Shown here: positions 8,118 to 16,115 of the stretch, piece after piece | Numbering within the stretch: position 1 is the stretch's first letter | Layout of the letters: each line of letters opens with the position of its first letter | DNA from: an uncultured Clostridia bacterium | GTDB taxonomy: Bacteria > Bacillota > Clostridia > Oscillospirales > CAG-272 | NCBI GenBank assembly: GCA_945485605.1 | Contig: CALYSG010000005.1 | Span: 1 to 23,707, forward strand | Direction: 5' to 3' | Length of the DNA: 23,707 nt | Notes under the pieces: generated by a model | What the model saw: the letters and a program-made list of their open reading frames with translations, nothing else | Database searches by the model: none | Told to the model about the DNA's origin: nothing | Program-made: the position numbers and the translations under genes

Positions 8118-8145
8118 GCGCGCGGGGACGGACGTCCCCGCGCGC
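8118..8145 (+). terminator. Hairpin after the PHP gene
   Basis: Perfect 12-bp stem GCGCGCGGGGAC/GTCCCCGCGCGC with loop GGAC, starting 7 bases after the stop codon. Only a weak T-rich stretch follows (TTAATTTT at 8151-8158), so termination may be incomplete or the hairpin may mainly protect the 3' end. Confidence 0.6.
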
Positions 8146-8149
8146 AATC

Positions 8150-8185
8150 GTTAATTTTGGGCGCAATTTTTACCTATATTTTTTT
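8150..8185. repeat. Permuted intergenic repeat, copy 2 (A then B)
   Basis: Block A GTTAATTTTGGGCGC (8150-8164) is directly followed by block B (8165-8185; AATTTTTACCTATA then seven T). These are exact reverse complements of blocks A' and B' at 3865-3879 and 3887-3907, but in permuted order. The -35 of the tRNA promoter starts 11 bases further on. Confidence 0.75.
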
Positions 8186-8195
8186 CGAAAACCTA

Positions 8196-8224
8196 TTGCA
8201 AAAAGCCTTTGACTGTGATATAAT
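8196..8224 (+). promoter_or_regulatory. Promoter of tRNA-Thr
   Basis: TTGCAA (8196-8201), 17-base spacer, TATAAT (8219-8224). The mature tRNA begins only 11 bases after the -10, so the 5' leader is very short. Confidence 0.75.
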
Positions 8225-8234
8225 AACTTTCGTT

Positions 8235-8310
8235 GCTGGTGTGGCTCAGCTGGTAGAGCAGCTGATTCGTAATCAGCAGGTCGCCGGTTCAAATCCGGCC
8301 ACCAGCTCCA
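8235..8310 (+). tRNA. tRNA-Thr (anticodon CGU)
   Basis: 76 bases fold as a standard cloverleaf: acceptor GCTGGTG/CACCAGC, D arm GCTC/GAGC, anticodon stem GCTGA/TCAGC around loop TTCGTAA (anticodon CGT, reads ACG threonine), T arm GCCGG/CCGGC with loop TTCAAAT, discriminator T and an encoded CCA. Single-gene unit with its own promoter and terminator. Confidence 0.97.
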
Positions 8311-8413
8311 GCGGCAAGTTGCCGCTCCCGATTATTGAGGGAGTGCGGCATAAATTCTTGCCATCTCACACGACGGCGAAGTTCGGATATTAAGGGCTTC
8401 GCTCGACCAATCA
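8311..8413 (+). other. Long folded 3' trailer of the tRNA-Thr transcript
   Basis: 103 bases separate the CCA end from the terminator, long for a single tRNA. It holds GCGGCAA-G-TTGCCGC (8311-8325) and a GCGAAG/CTTCGC hairpin (8376-8402). No start codon with a ribosome binding site. It may only be trailer, or a small RNA released by tRNA processing. Confidence 0.35.
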
Positions 8414-8448
8414 GGGTGTTCGTAACGGATTTACGGACACTCTTTTTT
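8414..8448 (+). terminator. Intrinsic terminator of tRNA-Thr
   Basis: 12-bp stem GGGTGTTCGTAA/TTACGGACACTC (two G-T pairs), loop CGGAT, followed by six T (8443-8448). Confidence 0.85.
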
Positions 8449-8548
8449 CTGTTCAGATCAGTTATCAACACAAGTATGTAATATTCGCCCTTTTAAGCGG
8501 GCAATACATATTATTGTAACCGAAAAGGCTTTTTTCACTTCCTTTGAC

Positions 8549-8577
8549 TTGACAAATCACGGAAAAATCCGTATAAT
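8549..8577 (+). promoter_or_regulatory. Consensus sigma-A promoter of the G1P dehydrogenase operon
   Basis: TTGACA (8549-8554), 17 bases, TATAAT (8572-8577): exact consensus. Upstream (8449-8548) there is only an imperfect hairpin around 8475-8508 and no gene. The promoter position rules out the TTG at 8584 as start codon of the next gene. Confidence 0.85.
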
Positions 8578-8625
8578 TGTAAGTTGGTAAAGTATGCAAA
8601 ATCAAACGCAAGAAAGGAAAAAAAC

Positions 8626-9909
8626 ATGAACCTCAAAAAATACCTTAAAGACCTTGAAAACTGCCCGTGCGGCCACACTCATACATTCGATACCGAGGTA
8701 GTCGAGATCGGCTCCGGCATGACCGGGAAGGCGGGACAGATCCTTGCCGACGCGGGCTTCCCCAAAAAGGTCCTTATCGTCGGCGACGACAACACGATGA
8801 AGGTCTCAAAGGGACTTCTCGAATCCCTTGCCGACGCGGGCTTTGATGTAAGCAAAAAGCTCGTCTACGACAACATGAAATACGCAAGAGTCGAACAGGT
8901 GCGCGAGGTCGAAGCCCTTGCAAAGGATGTCGGCGGGATCATCTCGGTCGGAACCGGATCGCTCAACGATATATGCCGAGTCTCATCATACGAGCTCGAC
9001 AAGAAATTCTGCATATTCGCAACGGCTCCCTCTATGGACGGCTTTGCCTCCGACACCGCTCCGATAATAGAAAACGACTTCAAGATCTCGTGGAAGGCTC
9101 GCCAGCCCATGGTGATCATCGCCGACACGAAGATCCTTGCAAAGGCTCCGACAGAGCTTAAATCGGCAGGGTTCGGAGACATGGTCGCAAAGTATCTCGG
9201 CGTTCTCGACTGGAAGATCTCAAACCTGCTCACCGGCGAATACTACTGCCCCGCGGTCGCTCAGCTAACCCTTGACGCTCTCGCAAAGTGCGTCTCGCTC
9301 GCCGACAAGGTGACCGCCGAGGACGAAGAATCCGCGGGTGCTATAATGGAGGCTCTCGTTCTGTCCGGTCTCGCCATGAAGCTCGCGGGCTGCTCGCGTC
9401 CCGCTTCGGGCTCCGAGCACGTTCTCTCACACTACTGGGAGTGCTACAAGCTCGCCCGCGGCATCTGGCCCGAATTCCACGGCAAGAAGGTCGGCGTTGC
9501 AACCCTTGAAATGGTGAAGATCTATCGCAATGTCGCCGACCGCTACGAGACGGTCAAGGCACACGCCGACACGACCGACTGGGACAAGGTCTACGCCGCA
9601 TTCTCCGAAAAACAGCTTCCCGATGTGAAGAAGCTCAACGATCCGACGATCACCGACAAGGTCGATCCGAAGCTTCTCGAGGAGTCTTGGGAACAGATCA
9701 GACAGATGATCTATCACGACCTTCCGACCGAGGAGGAGCTTCGCCGCGTAATGAAGCTCGCCGGATGCGCGACTACCCCCGAAGAGATCCACGTCACCCC
9801 CGAGCTCTACGAGCTCGGCATCCGCTACCATAACTATATGAGGTATCGTATACACCTTCCGAGACTCTTCCCGATGCTTGATATAGACGTAATGAGCCTA
9901 GTCAAGTAA
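8626..9909 (+). CDS. egsA: sn-glycerol-1-phosphate dehydrogenase (EgsA/AraM family)
   Basis: 427 residues. The family reduces dihydroxyacetone phosphate to sn-glycerol-1-phosphate with NAD(P)H; in archaea this starts membrane lipid synthesis and in Bacillus AraM makes G1P for heptaprenylglyceryl phosphate. Seen here: nucleotide-binding GTGSLNDICR (109-118), APSMDGFAS (134-142), and metal ligands D185 (GFGDMVAKY), H265 (SGSEHVLSHYWE) and H285 (FHGKKVGVAT) in the usual order for an iron-alcohol-dehydrogenase-like fold. CPCGHTHT near the N-terminus (13-20) is an extra Cys/His cluster whose role is unclear. Start chosen at ATG 8626 after AAGGA; an upstream in-frame TTG at 8584 lies too close to the promoter. 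The stop codon overlaps the start of the ABC transporter gene (TAATG), so the two are an operon and probably translationally coupled. Confidence 0.9.
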   Translation: MNLKKYLKDLENCPCGHTHTFDTEVVEIGSGMTGKAGQILADAGFPKKVLIVGDDNTMKVSKGLLESLADAGFDVSKKLVYDNMKYARVEQVREVEALAKDVGGIISVGTGSLNDICRVSSYELDKKFCIFATAPSMDGFASDTAPIIENDFKISWKARQPMVIIADTKILAKAPTELKSAGFGDMVAKYLGVLDWKISNLLTGEYYCPAVAQLTLDALAKCVSLADKVTAEDEESAGAIMEALVLSGLAMKLAGCSRPASGSEHVLSHYWECYKLARGIWPEFHGKKVGVATLEMVKIYRNVADRYETVKAHADTTDWDKVYAAFSEKQLPDVKKLNDPTITDKVDPKLLEESWEQIRQMIYHDLPTEEELRRVMKLAGCATTPEEIHVTPELYELGIRYHNYMRYRIHLPRLFPMLDIDVMSLVK

Positions 9910-11633
9910 TGCCAAAACGTAAACCATCCGAATGTGAAAAGCAGTTCATGTACGGAAACCGGAAGAATTACGCTCTGACGGTATTCTCGCTCGTTATCTC
10001 GGCAGCCACAGACGTCTCGCTTGCATTTATGCTGCTCTATATCTTCGAGGCTGCGGGGAACAGAACGGGAGGAAGCCTTGCCTTCGCGGCGGGCTTCGGA
10101 GTCGGATTCTGCCTTCTCTATCTTCTCTTCCGCTTCCTGAAACGCAAGTATATGAACCGCTATCTTAAGACCGCACTTTCACAGTTCAAGGACTATATCT
10201 TCTGCCGGATCCTCGGCAAATCGATATCCTCCTTCGGCAACGAGAGCTCGGCAAAATTCATCTCGGCATTTTCGAATGACCTGAATTCGATCGAGCAAAA
10301 CTACCTTGTCGGCTCGCTGAATATAATAGGCTCCATGCTCTCCTTCATCGGCTCGGCGATAGCGATGCTGATAATATCATGGAAGCTCGCATTGCCGCTT
10401 ATAACCCTTGCCGTGATATTCCTCGGGCTGTCGCTCATATACGGCAACCGCCTTGTGTCAAAGGAGAAGATGACCTCGAACGAGAATATGTCCTTCATAG
10501 ATCAGGTCAAGGACCTTCTCAACGGCTTCATCGTGATAAAGAGCTTCAAGGCGGAAAAAGAGGTCAGGGAGATATTCAGAAAACAAAACTCCACACTTGA
10601 AACGGTAAAGCAAAACCGGCGCGTCACCTCCGACACCGTCTCTATCATCAGCGACATATCCTCTCTCGTGCTGAACCTGACGCTTTTCGTACTCGGGTTC
10701 TTCATGATCTACGTGATAAGCGACAGTTCGATCAACGCCGCCGTCTTTATGGCGTTCCTTCAGCTCACTGGCTATATGCTCGTCCCGATCCGCCAGCTCG
10801 GTATAGGCATATCGAACCGCCGAGCGGCGCAGGCGCTCATCGACCGCATCGCCGACGCCGTCGAAAACGAGCCGGAGGTCAACGAGACACGCACCGAGAC
10901 CCTTGACGGGATCGACAACGGGATAACACTCGAGCATCTTTCCTTCTCCTATAACGACAAAAAGGGTGCGCTTGACGACGTGAGCTTTCATTTTGAAAAG
11001 GGCAAGAGCTACGCCATCGTCGGCGGCAGCGGAAGCGGCAAGTCAACTATGCTGAAGCTGATCCTCGGTTATTACGACGATTACTCGGGCTCGGTAAAGG
11101 TCGGCGGCAAGGAAATAAAGAACGTCAGCCTTGACAGCCTCTATGACTGGGTATCGGTCATACAGCAGGACGTCTTTCTGTTTGACAGCAGTCTTAAGGA
11201 CAACATCACGATGTTCCGCGATTTCAGCGAGGAGAGCCTTCGCGATGCGATAAACAAGGCGGGGCTTTCGGGCCTTGTCGCCGAGAAAGGCGAGGACTAT
11301 TCCTGCGGCGAATCGGGGCATAACCTCTCGGGCGGTGAAAAGCAGAGAGTCTCTATCGCCCGCTGTCTCCTTCGCGGTACGCCCGTGTTGCTTATGGACG
11401 AGGCTACGGCGGCGCTCGACGCGGAGACCGCCTTCTCCGTGACGAACGAGATACTCAATATCGACGGACTGACAAGGATAATAGTCACCCACGGTCTTGA
11501 GGAAGCCCTGCTCCGCCGCTATGACGAGATAATCGTCATTCAGGGCGGAAAGATCTCCGAGACCGGACATTTCGACGACCTGATGGCGCAGAAGGGCTAC
11601 TTCTATTCGCTCTATAATGTTTTCCAGTCTTAA
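9909..11633 (+). CDS. ABC exporter, fused membrane and ATPase half-transporter
   Basis: 574 residues, the standard length of a type IV ABC half-exporter (MsbA/LmrA-like layout). The membrane domain spans about 20-310 with six predicted helices. The ATPase domain has Walker A GGSGSGKST (372-380), Q-loop at Q419-Q420, signature LSGGEKQR (473-480), Walker B VLLMDEA (493-499) and H-loop H528. All catalytic motifs are intact, so it should work as a homodimer. No N-terminal peptidase domain. Start ATG 9909 overlaps the dehydrogenase stop; there is no good ribosome binding site of its own, in line with coupling. Substrate unknown; the neighbour suggests a glycerol-phosphate-derived lipid or related molecule, but that rests on context only. 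Confidence 0.9.
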   Translation: MPKRKPSECEKQFMYGNRKNYALTVFSLVISAATDVSLAFMLLYIFEAAGNRTGGSLAFAAGFGVGFCLLYLLFRFLKRKYMNRYLKTALSQFKDYIFCRILGKSISSFGNESSAKFISAFSNDLNSIEQNYLVGSLNIIGSMLSFIGSAIAMLIISWKLALPLITLAVIFLGLSLIYGNRLVSKEKMTSNENMSFIDQVKDLLNGFIVIKSFKAEKEVREIFRKQNSTLETVKQNRRVTSDTVSIISDISSLVLNLTLFVLGFFMIYVISDSSINAAVFMAFLQLTGYMLVPIRQLGIGISNRRAAQALIDRIADAVENEPEVNETRTETLDGIDNGITLEHLSFSYNDKKGALDDVSFHFEKGKSYAIVGGSGSGKSTMLKLILGYYDDYSGSVKVGGKEIKNVSLDSLYDWVSVIQQDVFLFDSSLKDNITMFRDFSEESLRDAINKAGLSGLVAEKGEDYSCGESGHNLSGGEKQRVSIARCLLRGTPVLLMDEATAALDAETAFSVTNEILNIDGLTRIIVTHGLEEALLRRYDEIIVIQGGKISETGHFDDLMAQKGYFYSLYNVFQS

Positions 11634-11653
11634 ATGAACAAATAATTATATAA

Positions 11654-11697
11654 AATGCTTCGCAGTATGCAGAAATTGCGAAGCATTTTCCTTTTTT
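11654..11697 (+). terminator. Intrinsic terminator of the dehydrogenase-exporter operon
   Basis: 11-bp perfect stem AATGCTTCGCA/TGCGAAGCATT, 12-base loop, then TTCCTTTTTT. Confidence 0.85.
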
Positions 11698-11709
11698 GCC
11701 AAAAAATGA

Positions 11710-11738
11710 TTGACATATTGATCGGAATGTAGTATTAT
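11710..11738 (+). promoter_or_regulatory. Promoter of the leucine-rich-repeat lipoprotein gene
   Basis: TTGACA (11710-11715), 17 bases, TATTAT (11733-11738). Leader of about 50 bases. Confidence 0.75.
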
Positions 11739-11794
11739 TATTTTATATCGGTATAATTAAAATATCGAAATACAGCATAATTGAGGAAAACAAT

Positions 11795-13570
11795 ATGAAA
11801 AAAGGCTTGATCGCTCTTATTATATCATTTATAGCATTTGTTTCTCTGATTTCCATGTCATCATGCTCGGAAGCACCGAAAAAACTCGGTGCTCCCGAGG
11901 GATTGAAAAGGGATAGAAGAGTAATGATATGGGATCCCGTCGAAAACGCATCCGGCTACAAGGTATCAATAAACGATGAAGAATATACCGTTACCGAGTG
12001 TCGTTTTGAGTTGTACTATCTTGATGGCGGGACATATGAATTTGAGGTCATGGCTCTCGGAAATGGAAAAACATTCACGGATTCGGATCCGATTTACATA
12101 ATGATAGAATTATCAGACCCCGTGGCCCATTTTGAAGAACCGGTCTTTATGTATACACTCTTAAAAGACAGATCAGGTTATTTATTAGAAGTAAATTACT
12201 ATATTTTCAACTCCCCTGAGGAGACCATGGTTATCCCGGATTTTTTCGGAGATTATCCGATAACGGCAGTGATGAATCTGAATGTGTTAGCGGATCCTAA
12301 CTCCATGAAATGCCGAACAAACACCGTAACCAAATATGTAATATTACCAAAATATCTTAAAACCATCTGGGGCAAAACATTTTGGAAAATGTCAAACCTT
12401 CGTGAGATCGTTATCCCTGATTCGGTCACTGACATCTACGAATCAGCCTTTCAAGAATGTAAAAGTCTGACAAAAGTCGTACTTTCGAAAGATCTTCGGG
12501 AAATCCATCGCAACTGCTTCAAAAACACGCCGCTGAATGAGATAACCATTCCCGACACGGTGGAAACGATAGGTCCGTCTGCATTCGAATGTGAAACAAT
12601 ATATACCCAGACCGGTATCAATCATGTATCATCCGGTCTTTCCGAGATTTACATTCCCGATTCGGTAAAAACGATAGGAGACGGTGCCTTCCGCGGTCGC
12701 GAAAGACTCAAAACGATAATATTACCCGATACGGTTGAATCGCTCGGTAAAGGTGTTTTCGACGACACTCTGTGGTACAGTGTGCAGGACGAGGGCGGTG
12801 TATATTTGGGCAACTGGCTCGTGGGATATAAGGGGAACAAAGATGCACTCACCGAATTCGACATTCCCGCCGGTACAAGGGTATCGGGAGAGTTCTTCGC
12901 CAATCAGACCTCTCTCACAAAAGTCACGCTCGGAAACGGCGCTGTCCTCGCCGGTATCGGACATTTTAATGGCTGTACCTCTCTCACGACGGTTATCCTG
13001 CCGTCCGGGATGAAAAAGATCCCGGAAAAAGCCTTTCACCTGACTACCGCGCTCACGAATATCGTCCTTCCCGACAGCATCACGGAGATCGGAGAATCGG
13101 CGTTCTCGTATTCGGGGCTCGAAAGCATCACACTTCCCGCCGGGCTTAAAAATATCGGCGAAAATGCTTTTGCTTTCACTTCGCTCTCAAAGGTGAGCTT
13201 CAACGGGGGGCTTGAGAAGATAGACCGCGGAGCGTTCTTGAACTGCACCGAGCTGACGGAAGTGATACTTCCTTCTTCTTTAAAGGAGCTGGGCGTTTTG
13301 GCATTCTCGGGATGTACCTCGCTGACCTTTGCCGTTGTCCCCGGAACGATAGAAAAGCTCTTCGACGATATTTTTTATAACTGCCCGGCGCTTGAAACGG
13401 TGTACTTCATCGGAACGGCGGATGAACTTATCGATCTGAAGATCAAGAGCAACATAGCCCCGTCGGATAAGCCATTCTCCGATGCCACGGTATTATATTA
13501 CTCCGAATCGGAGCCGACAAATGCCGGCAATAAGTGGCATTTCGTAAACGGCAGACCGCAGAAATGGTAA
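11795..13570 (+). CDS. Surface lipoprotein with BspA-type leucine-rich repeats
   Basis: 591 residues. Lipoprotein signal: MKKG start, hydrophobic core and SMSSC with lipidation expected at C24 (Met at -3 is a weak but allowed lipobox position). Residues about 33-105 look like an FN3-type domain (PEGLKRDRRVMIWDPVENASGYKVSINDEEY). From about 120 to 565 a series of about 23-residue repeats follows the BspA/LRR_5 pattern (I-x-I-P-D-S-V-x-x-I-G-x-x-A-F-x-x-C-x-x-L), with many IVIPDSV/ITLPAGL-type units. Such proteins bind host or matrix molecules, or sense at the cell surface. ATG at 11795 follows GAGGA. GC rises from 19/60 (12301-12360) to 36/60 (13201-13260), so the front is much more AT-rich than the later repeats. 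The gene is a single unit between two terminators. Confidence 0.88.
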   Translation: MKKGLIALIISFIAFVSLISMSSCSEAPKKLGAPEGLKRDRRVMIWDPVENASGYKVSINDEEYTVTECRFELYYLDGGTYEFEVMALGNGKTFTDSDPIYIMIELSDPVAHFEEPVFMYTLLKDRSGYLLEVNYYIFNSPEETMVIPDFFGDYPITAVMNLNVLADPNSMKCRTNTVTKYVILPKYLKTIWGKTFWKMSNLREIVIPDSVTDIYESAFQECKSLTKVVLSKDLREIHRNCFKNTPLNEITIPDTVETIGPSAFECETIYTQTGINHVSSGLSEIYIPDSVKTIGDGAFRGRERLKTIILPDTVESLGKGVFDDTLWYSVQDEGGVYLGNWLVGYKGNKDALTEFDIPAGTRVSGEFFANQTSLTKVTLGNGAVLAGIGHFNGCTSLTTVILPSGMKKIPEKAFHLTTALTNIVLPDSITEIGESAFSYSGLESITLPAGLKNIGENAFAFTSLSKVSFNGGLEKIDRGAFLNCTELTEVILPSSLKELGVLAFSGCTSLTFAVVPGTIEKLFDDIFYNCPALETVYFIGTADELIDLKIKSNIAPSDKPFSDATVLYYSESEPTNAGNKWHFVNGRPQKW

Positions 13571-13581
13571 AAACAAAAATA

Positions 13582-13607
13582 CCGGCAGGCGAGAAATCGC
13601 CTGCCGG
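13582..13607. terminator. Bidirectional terminator between convergent genes
   Basis: 11-bp perfect stem CCGGCAGGCGA/TCGCCTGCCGG with GAAA loop. The minus-strand side is followed by TATTTTTGTTTTT (strong for the MFS gene), the plus-strand side by CACCTTTT (weaker for the lipoprotein gene). Confidence 0.85.
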
Positions 13608-13613
13608 CACCTT

Positions 13614-14888
13614 TTATCGTTTGTCCTTTTTGCAGAACCGCTTCCAGAGCGGCAGAGCGGCAAGGCAGAATGCAAAACCCACAGCCGGGATCACGAACCA
13701 TGTGAAGGCACGGAGCGACTGCGACTCGATAAGAGTAATACCGTACATGTACAAGGAACAGCCTATGTAGGCACAGGCGTTCGTTATCCCCGACACGGTC
13801 GAGACCTTACCGTAACGTGAAAACCTTCCCGGCAGGTATGCAATAAGGCATAGGTTGACCCCGTGCATCGACGCGGTTATGATCGCCGCGCATATCACGG
13901 TCAGCACGGGCGGCAGGGACGGGAAAAAGACTATCGCGGCGGCAAAAAGAGTACCGATCCCGAACATTACCGCGCCGCCGAGCGCCTCGTTCTTTAAAAA
14001 CTTCGAGTATATGATATTTATAAGCAACAGACAGACGATACTTGTTGCCGGGATAGCCATATTCCAAAGGATCGCACTGCTCGACGGGAGAGAATAAACA
14101 TCCCTCACATAATTCGGAAGCCACGCCGTGATACCCTCCTTCAACGCTCCCTGAAGGATAGTCCCGACGACAAGGAGCAGAAATCCCGAGGTAAGGATTG
14201 CGTAGGAGAGCTTGCCCTCCTTCGACGGGGCAGTCTTTTCACCCGATCTTTCGGGCACTCGGGCTTCGTTTTCGAGCTTCGGTGCTTTTTCCCTGAAATA
14301 AAGGAATCCGAACATCCAAAGAGTCAGTGAAACGGCACAAAGTCCGGCGGCAAAGTTGAATACCGCGCGCCAGCTGCCGAAATTGCCGATAAAGAACGCA
14401 GAGAGCATATAGAGAACTATGTTCCCGACATGCGCCGCGAGAGATATCGAAAGCGTCGAGCCGTCGAAATACCTCCGCGGCAGATACGACGATACGATCT
14501 TCACAAGAGGCGGCCAGAACATCGACTGAATGACCCCGTGAAACGCCCAAAGCACCGCAACCGCCGCAGGCGAGCCTATTATAAACGGCAGTATAAGATT
14601 ACATGCCTCGGCTCCGGCGATACCTATGCAAACAAGATATTCCGCCCTCACGCGGTCACCGAGCATCCCGCTAATCAGCTGCCCGAAACCGTAGAAAATG
14701 AACAGCATCATACATATAAGCCCGGCGTCGCTGTCGGTGATCAGCCCGACCTCGGGGCTCGTCAGCTCCGACACACAGACGGTAAACGTATACCTTGACA
14801 CATAGCTCGTAAAATAGGCAAGCGAGCACAGCCCTGCCAGAAATACCGCCGCGCCCCTCGGTGTAAACTTTTTCGTTTGTCTTATCAT
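13614..14888 (-). CDS. MFS transporter, organophosphate:phosphate antiporter (OPA) type
   Basis: 424 residues with about 12 membrane helices and a charged central loop (about 203-228), the usual MFS layout. The first helix carries YVSRYTFTVC, whose R32 fits the substrate-binding Arg of GlpT/UhpT-like proteins, and the helix 2-3 region reads YGFGQLISGMLGDR (66-79), close to the OPA signature YGxxKxxxGxxxDR. Import of a sugar phosphate or glycerol phosphate in exchange for phosphate is the family role; the actual substrate cannot be read from the sequence. ATG at 14888 has a weak ribosome binding site. The gene has a roughly 160-base leader with a stable hairpin near the start codon. No partner regulator (UhpA/B-like) is next to it. 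Confidence 0.85.
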   Translation of the reverse strand: MIRQTKKFTPRGAAVFLAGLCSLAYFTSYVSRYTFTVCVSELTSPEVGLITDSDAGLICMMLFIFYGFGQLISGMLGDRVRAEYLVCIGIAGAEACNLILPFIIGSPAAVAVLWAFHGVIQSMFWPPLVKIVSSYLPRRYFDGSTLSISLAAHVGNIVLYMLSAFFIGNFGSWRAVFNFAAGLCAVSLTLWMFGFLYFREKAPKLENEARVPERSGEKTAPSKEGKLSYAILTSGFLLLVVGTILQGALKEGITAWLPNYVRDVYSLPSSSAILWNMAIPATSIVCLLLINIIYSKFLKNEALGGAVMFGIGTLFAAAIVFFPSLPPVLTVICAAIITASMHGVNLCLIAYLPGRFSRYGKVSTVSGITNACAYIGCSLYMYGITLIESQSLRAFTWFVIPAVGFAFCLAALPLWKRFCKKDKR

Positions 14889-14900
14889 TTTTTGACCGTG

Positions 14901-14920
14901 GCTTTCGCTTCGGCGAAAGC
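14901..14920 (-). promoter_or_regulatory. Hairpin in the leader of the OPA transporter gene
   Basis: 8-bp perfect stem GCTTTCGC/GCGAAAGC with a 4-base loop, 12 bases upstream of the start codon on the minus strand. It lies where it could hide or space the weak ribosome binding site. Read on the plus strand it would be a C(TTCG)G hairpin. Confidence 0.4.
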
Positions 14921-15054
14921 TTTCCTTACTTACGGAATTTATTATGGTTCACAATGCTAATCGCAGCTCTTAAGCCGCGAAGGAGCAAAACGCAAGCTGA
15001 AAGATCTGCCTTTCAAGCCTTATTCGGAATAATAATACTTTTTACGACCCGATA

Positions 15055-15083
15055 AGTATAGCACCCTTTTTCATTCCAGTCAA
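15055..15083 (-). promoter_or_regulatory. Promoter of the OPA transporter gene
   Basis: On the minus strand TTGACT (15083-15078), 17 bases, TATACT (15060-15055). The transcript would start near 15048, giving a leader of about 160 bases. No gene or known riboswitch was recognised in 14889-15191. Confidence 0.65.
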
Positions 15084-15127
15084 CCTCCCGCGAAAATAAA
15101 AATTCAACTCCCGAACACTTTGACGTC

Positions 15128-15156
15128 TTGTATTGATCGTCTGCGTATGATATAAT
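15128..15156 (+). promoter_or_regulatory. Likely promoter of the RluA-type gene
   Basis: TATAAT at 15151-15156 with a weak -35 TTGTAT (15128-15133) at 17 bases. It lies 35 bases before the TTG start. Confidence 0.5.
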
Positions 15157-15191
15157 AATATTATTACTGAACGAAAGGCAGGATCTGACCC

Positions 15192-16094
15192 TTGGATTTT
15201 ACCGTCGGAGCCGAAGGAGAAGGGCTTCTTCTCCGCACATACCTTCGCCGATTGCACCTGTCATCAAGGCTTATCTCGCACCTCAAGGCGATCGAATCGG
15301 GAATCGAGGTCAACGGTGAGAGATGCACCGTCCGAAGGATCCTTCATATGGGAGACATAGTCTCTCTCCGCTATGAGGATTCCGAGCAAGGTGCATCGGC
15401 AACTCCTTCTCCCCTGCCGATCGAGGTACTTTACGAGGACACGGACACGGTCGTCGTTAACAAGCCCCCAAAAATGCCGACCCATCCGTCGCACGGGCAT
15501 CACGACGACACTCTCGCAAACGCCCTTGCGTACAGATATTCGGGAACTCCGTTCGTTTTTCGCCCGATAAACCGTCTTGACCGTAACACGAGCGGTGTCG
15601 TCCTTGTCGCGCGTAACGCCCGCGCGGCGTCGATCCTCTCGGATGAGCTTCAGAGCGGCGGGTTTGATAAGACATACCTTGCCGTCTGCGACGGAGAATT
15701 TTCGGGCGCGGGAAGAATAATCAAGGCGCTTCGGCGCACCGAAGAGAGTATTATTGTCCGCGAGACCTGCCGCGAGGACGACACGGGCGCGAGCCACGCC
15801 GAGACAGGTTACCGCGTGCTTGCCTCGGCGGGCGGAAAGAGCCTTGTAAAGCTCTTTCCATACACGGGAAGGACTCATCAGCTTCGTGTGCACCTTGCCT
15901 CGATCGGGCATCCGATCACCGGCGACGACCTCTACGGTAAGGCGTCGGATCTGATACCGCGTCAGGCGCTCCATGCGCAAATGCTGACCTTCACACTTGT
16001 CGGCGGCGAGAGGATAACGCTCACAGCTCCTCTACCCGACGACATTCTGAATCTATGCCGTGCGGTCGGGCTCGACACGGACTCGGCGTTTTGA
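15192..16094 (+). CDS. RluA-family RNA pseudouridine synthase
   Basis: 300 residues, normal for the RluC/RluD group. It converts uridine to pseudouridine in rRNA or tRNA. An N-terminal S4 RNA-binding domain spans about 15-62 (RTYLRRLHLSSRLISHL, then GIEVNGERC). The catalytic domain has VVNKPPKMPTHPS, the catalytic Asp D130 in INRLDRNTSGVVLVA (usual form HRLDRxTSG, here Asn replaces the His), and YTGRTHQLRVHLASIGHPI near the end. Which uridine is modified cannot be read off. The start is TTG at 15192, with AGGA 8 bases upstream; no in-frame ATG fits the conserved N-terminus. The DUF3810-type gene starts 21 bases after the stop, so they probably form an operon. Confidence 0.9.
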   Translation: MDFTVGAEGEGLLLRTYLRRLHLSSRLISHLKAIESGIEVNGERCTVRRILHMGDIVSLRYEDSEQGASATPSPLPIEVLYEDTDTVVVNKPPKMPTHPSHGHHDDTLANALAYRYSGTPFVFRPINRLDRNTSGVVLVARNARAASILSDELQSGGFDKTYLAVCDGEFSGAGRIIKALRRTEESIIVRETCREDDTGASHAETGYRVLASAGGKSLVKLFPYTGRTHQLRVHLASIGHPITGDDLYGKASDLIPRQALHAQMLTFTLVGGERITLTAPLPDDILNLCRAVGLDTDSAF

Positions 16095-16115
16095 AAAACG
16101 AAAAGGAGACTCACG

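Noticed and set aside
8157..8393. 78-codon plus-strand frame over the tRNA
   Set aside because: It reads through the tRNA-Thr gene, giving the typical translated-tRNA peptide.
8459..8467. TTATCAACA resembling a DnaA box
   Set aside because: A single imperfect copy without neighbours or an origin context.
8584..8586. TTG as start of the dehydrogenase gene
   Set aside because: It lies 7 bases after the -10 box, at or before the transcript start, and ATG 8626 has a ribosome binding site.
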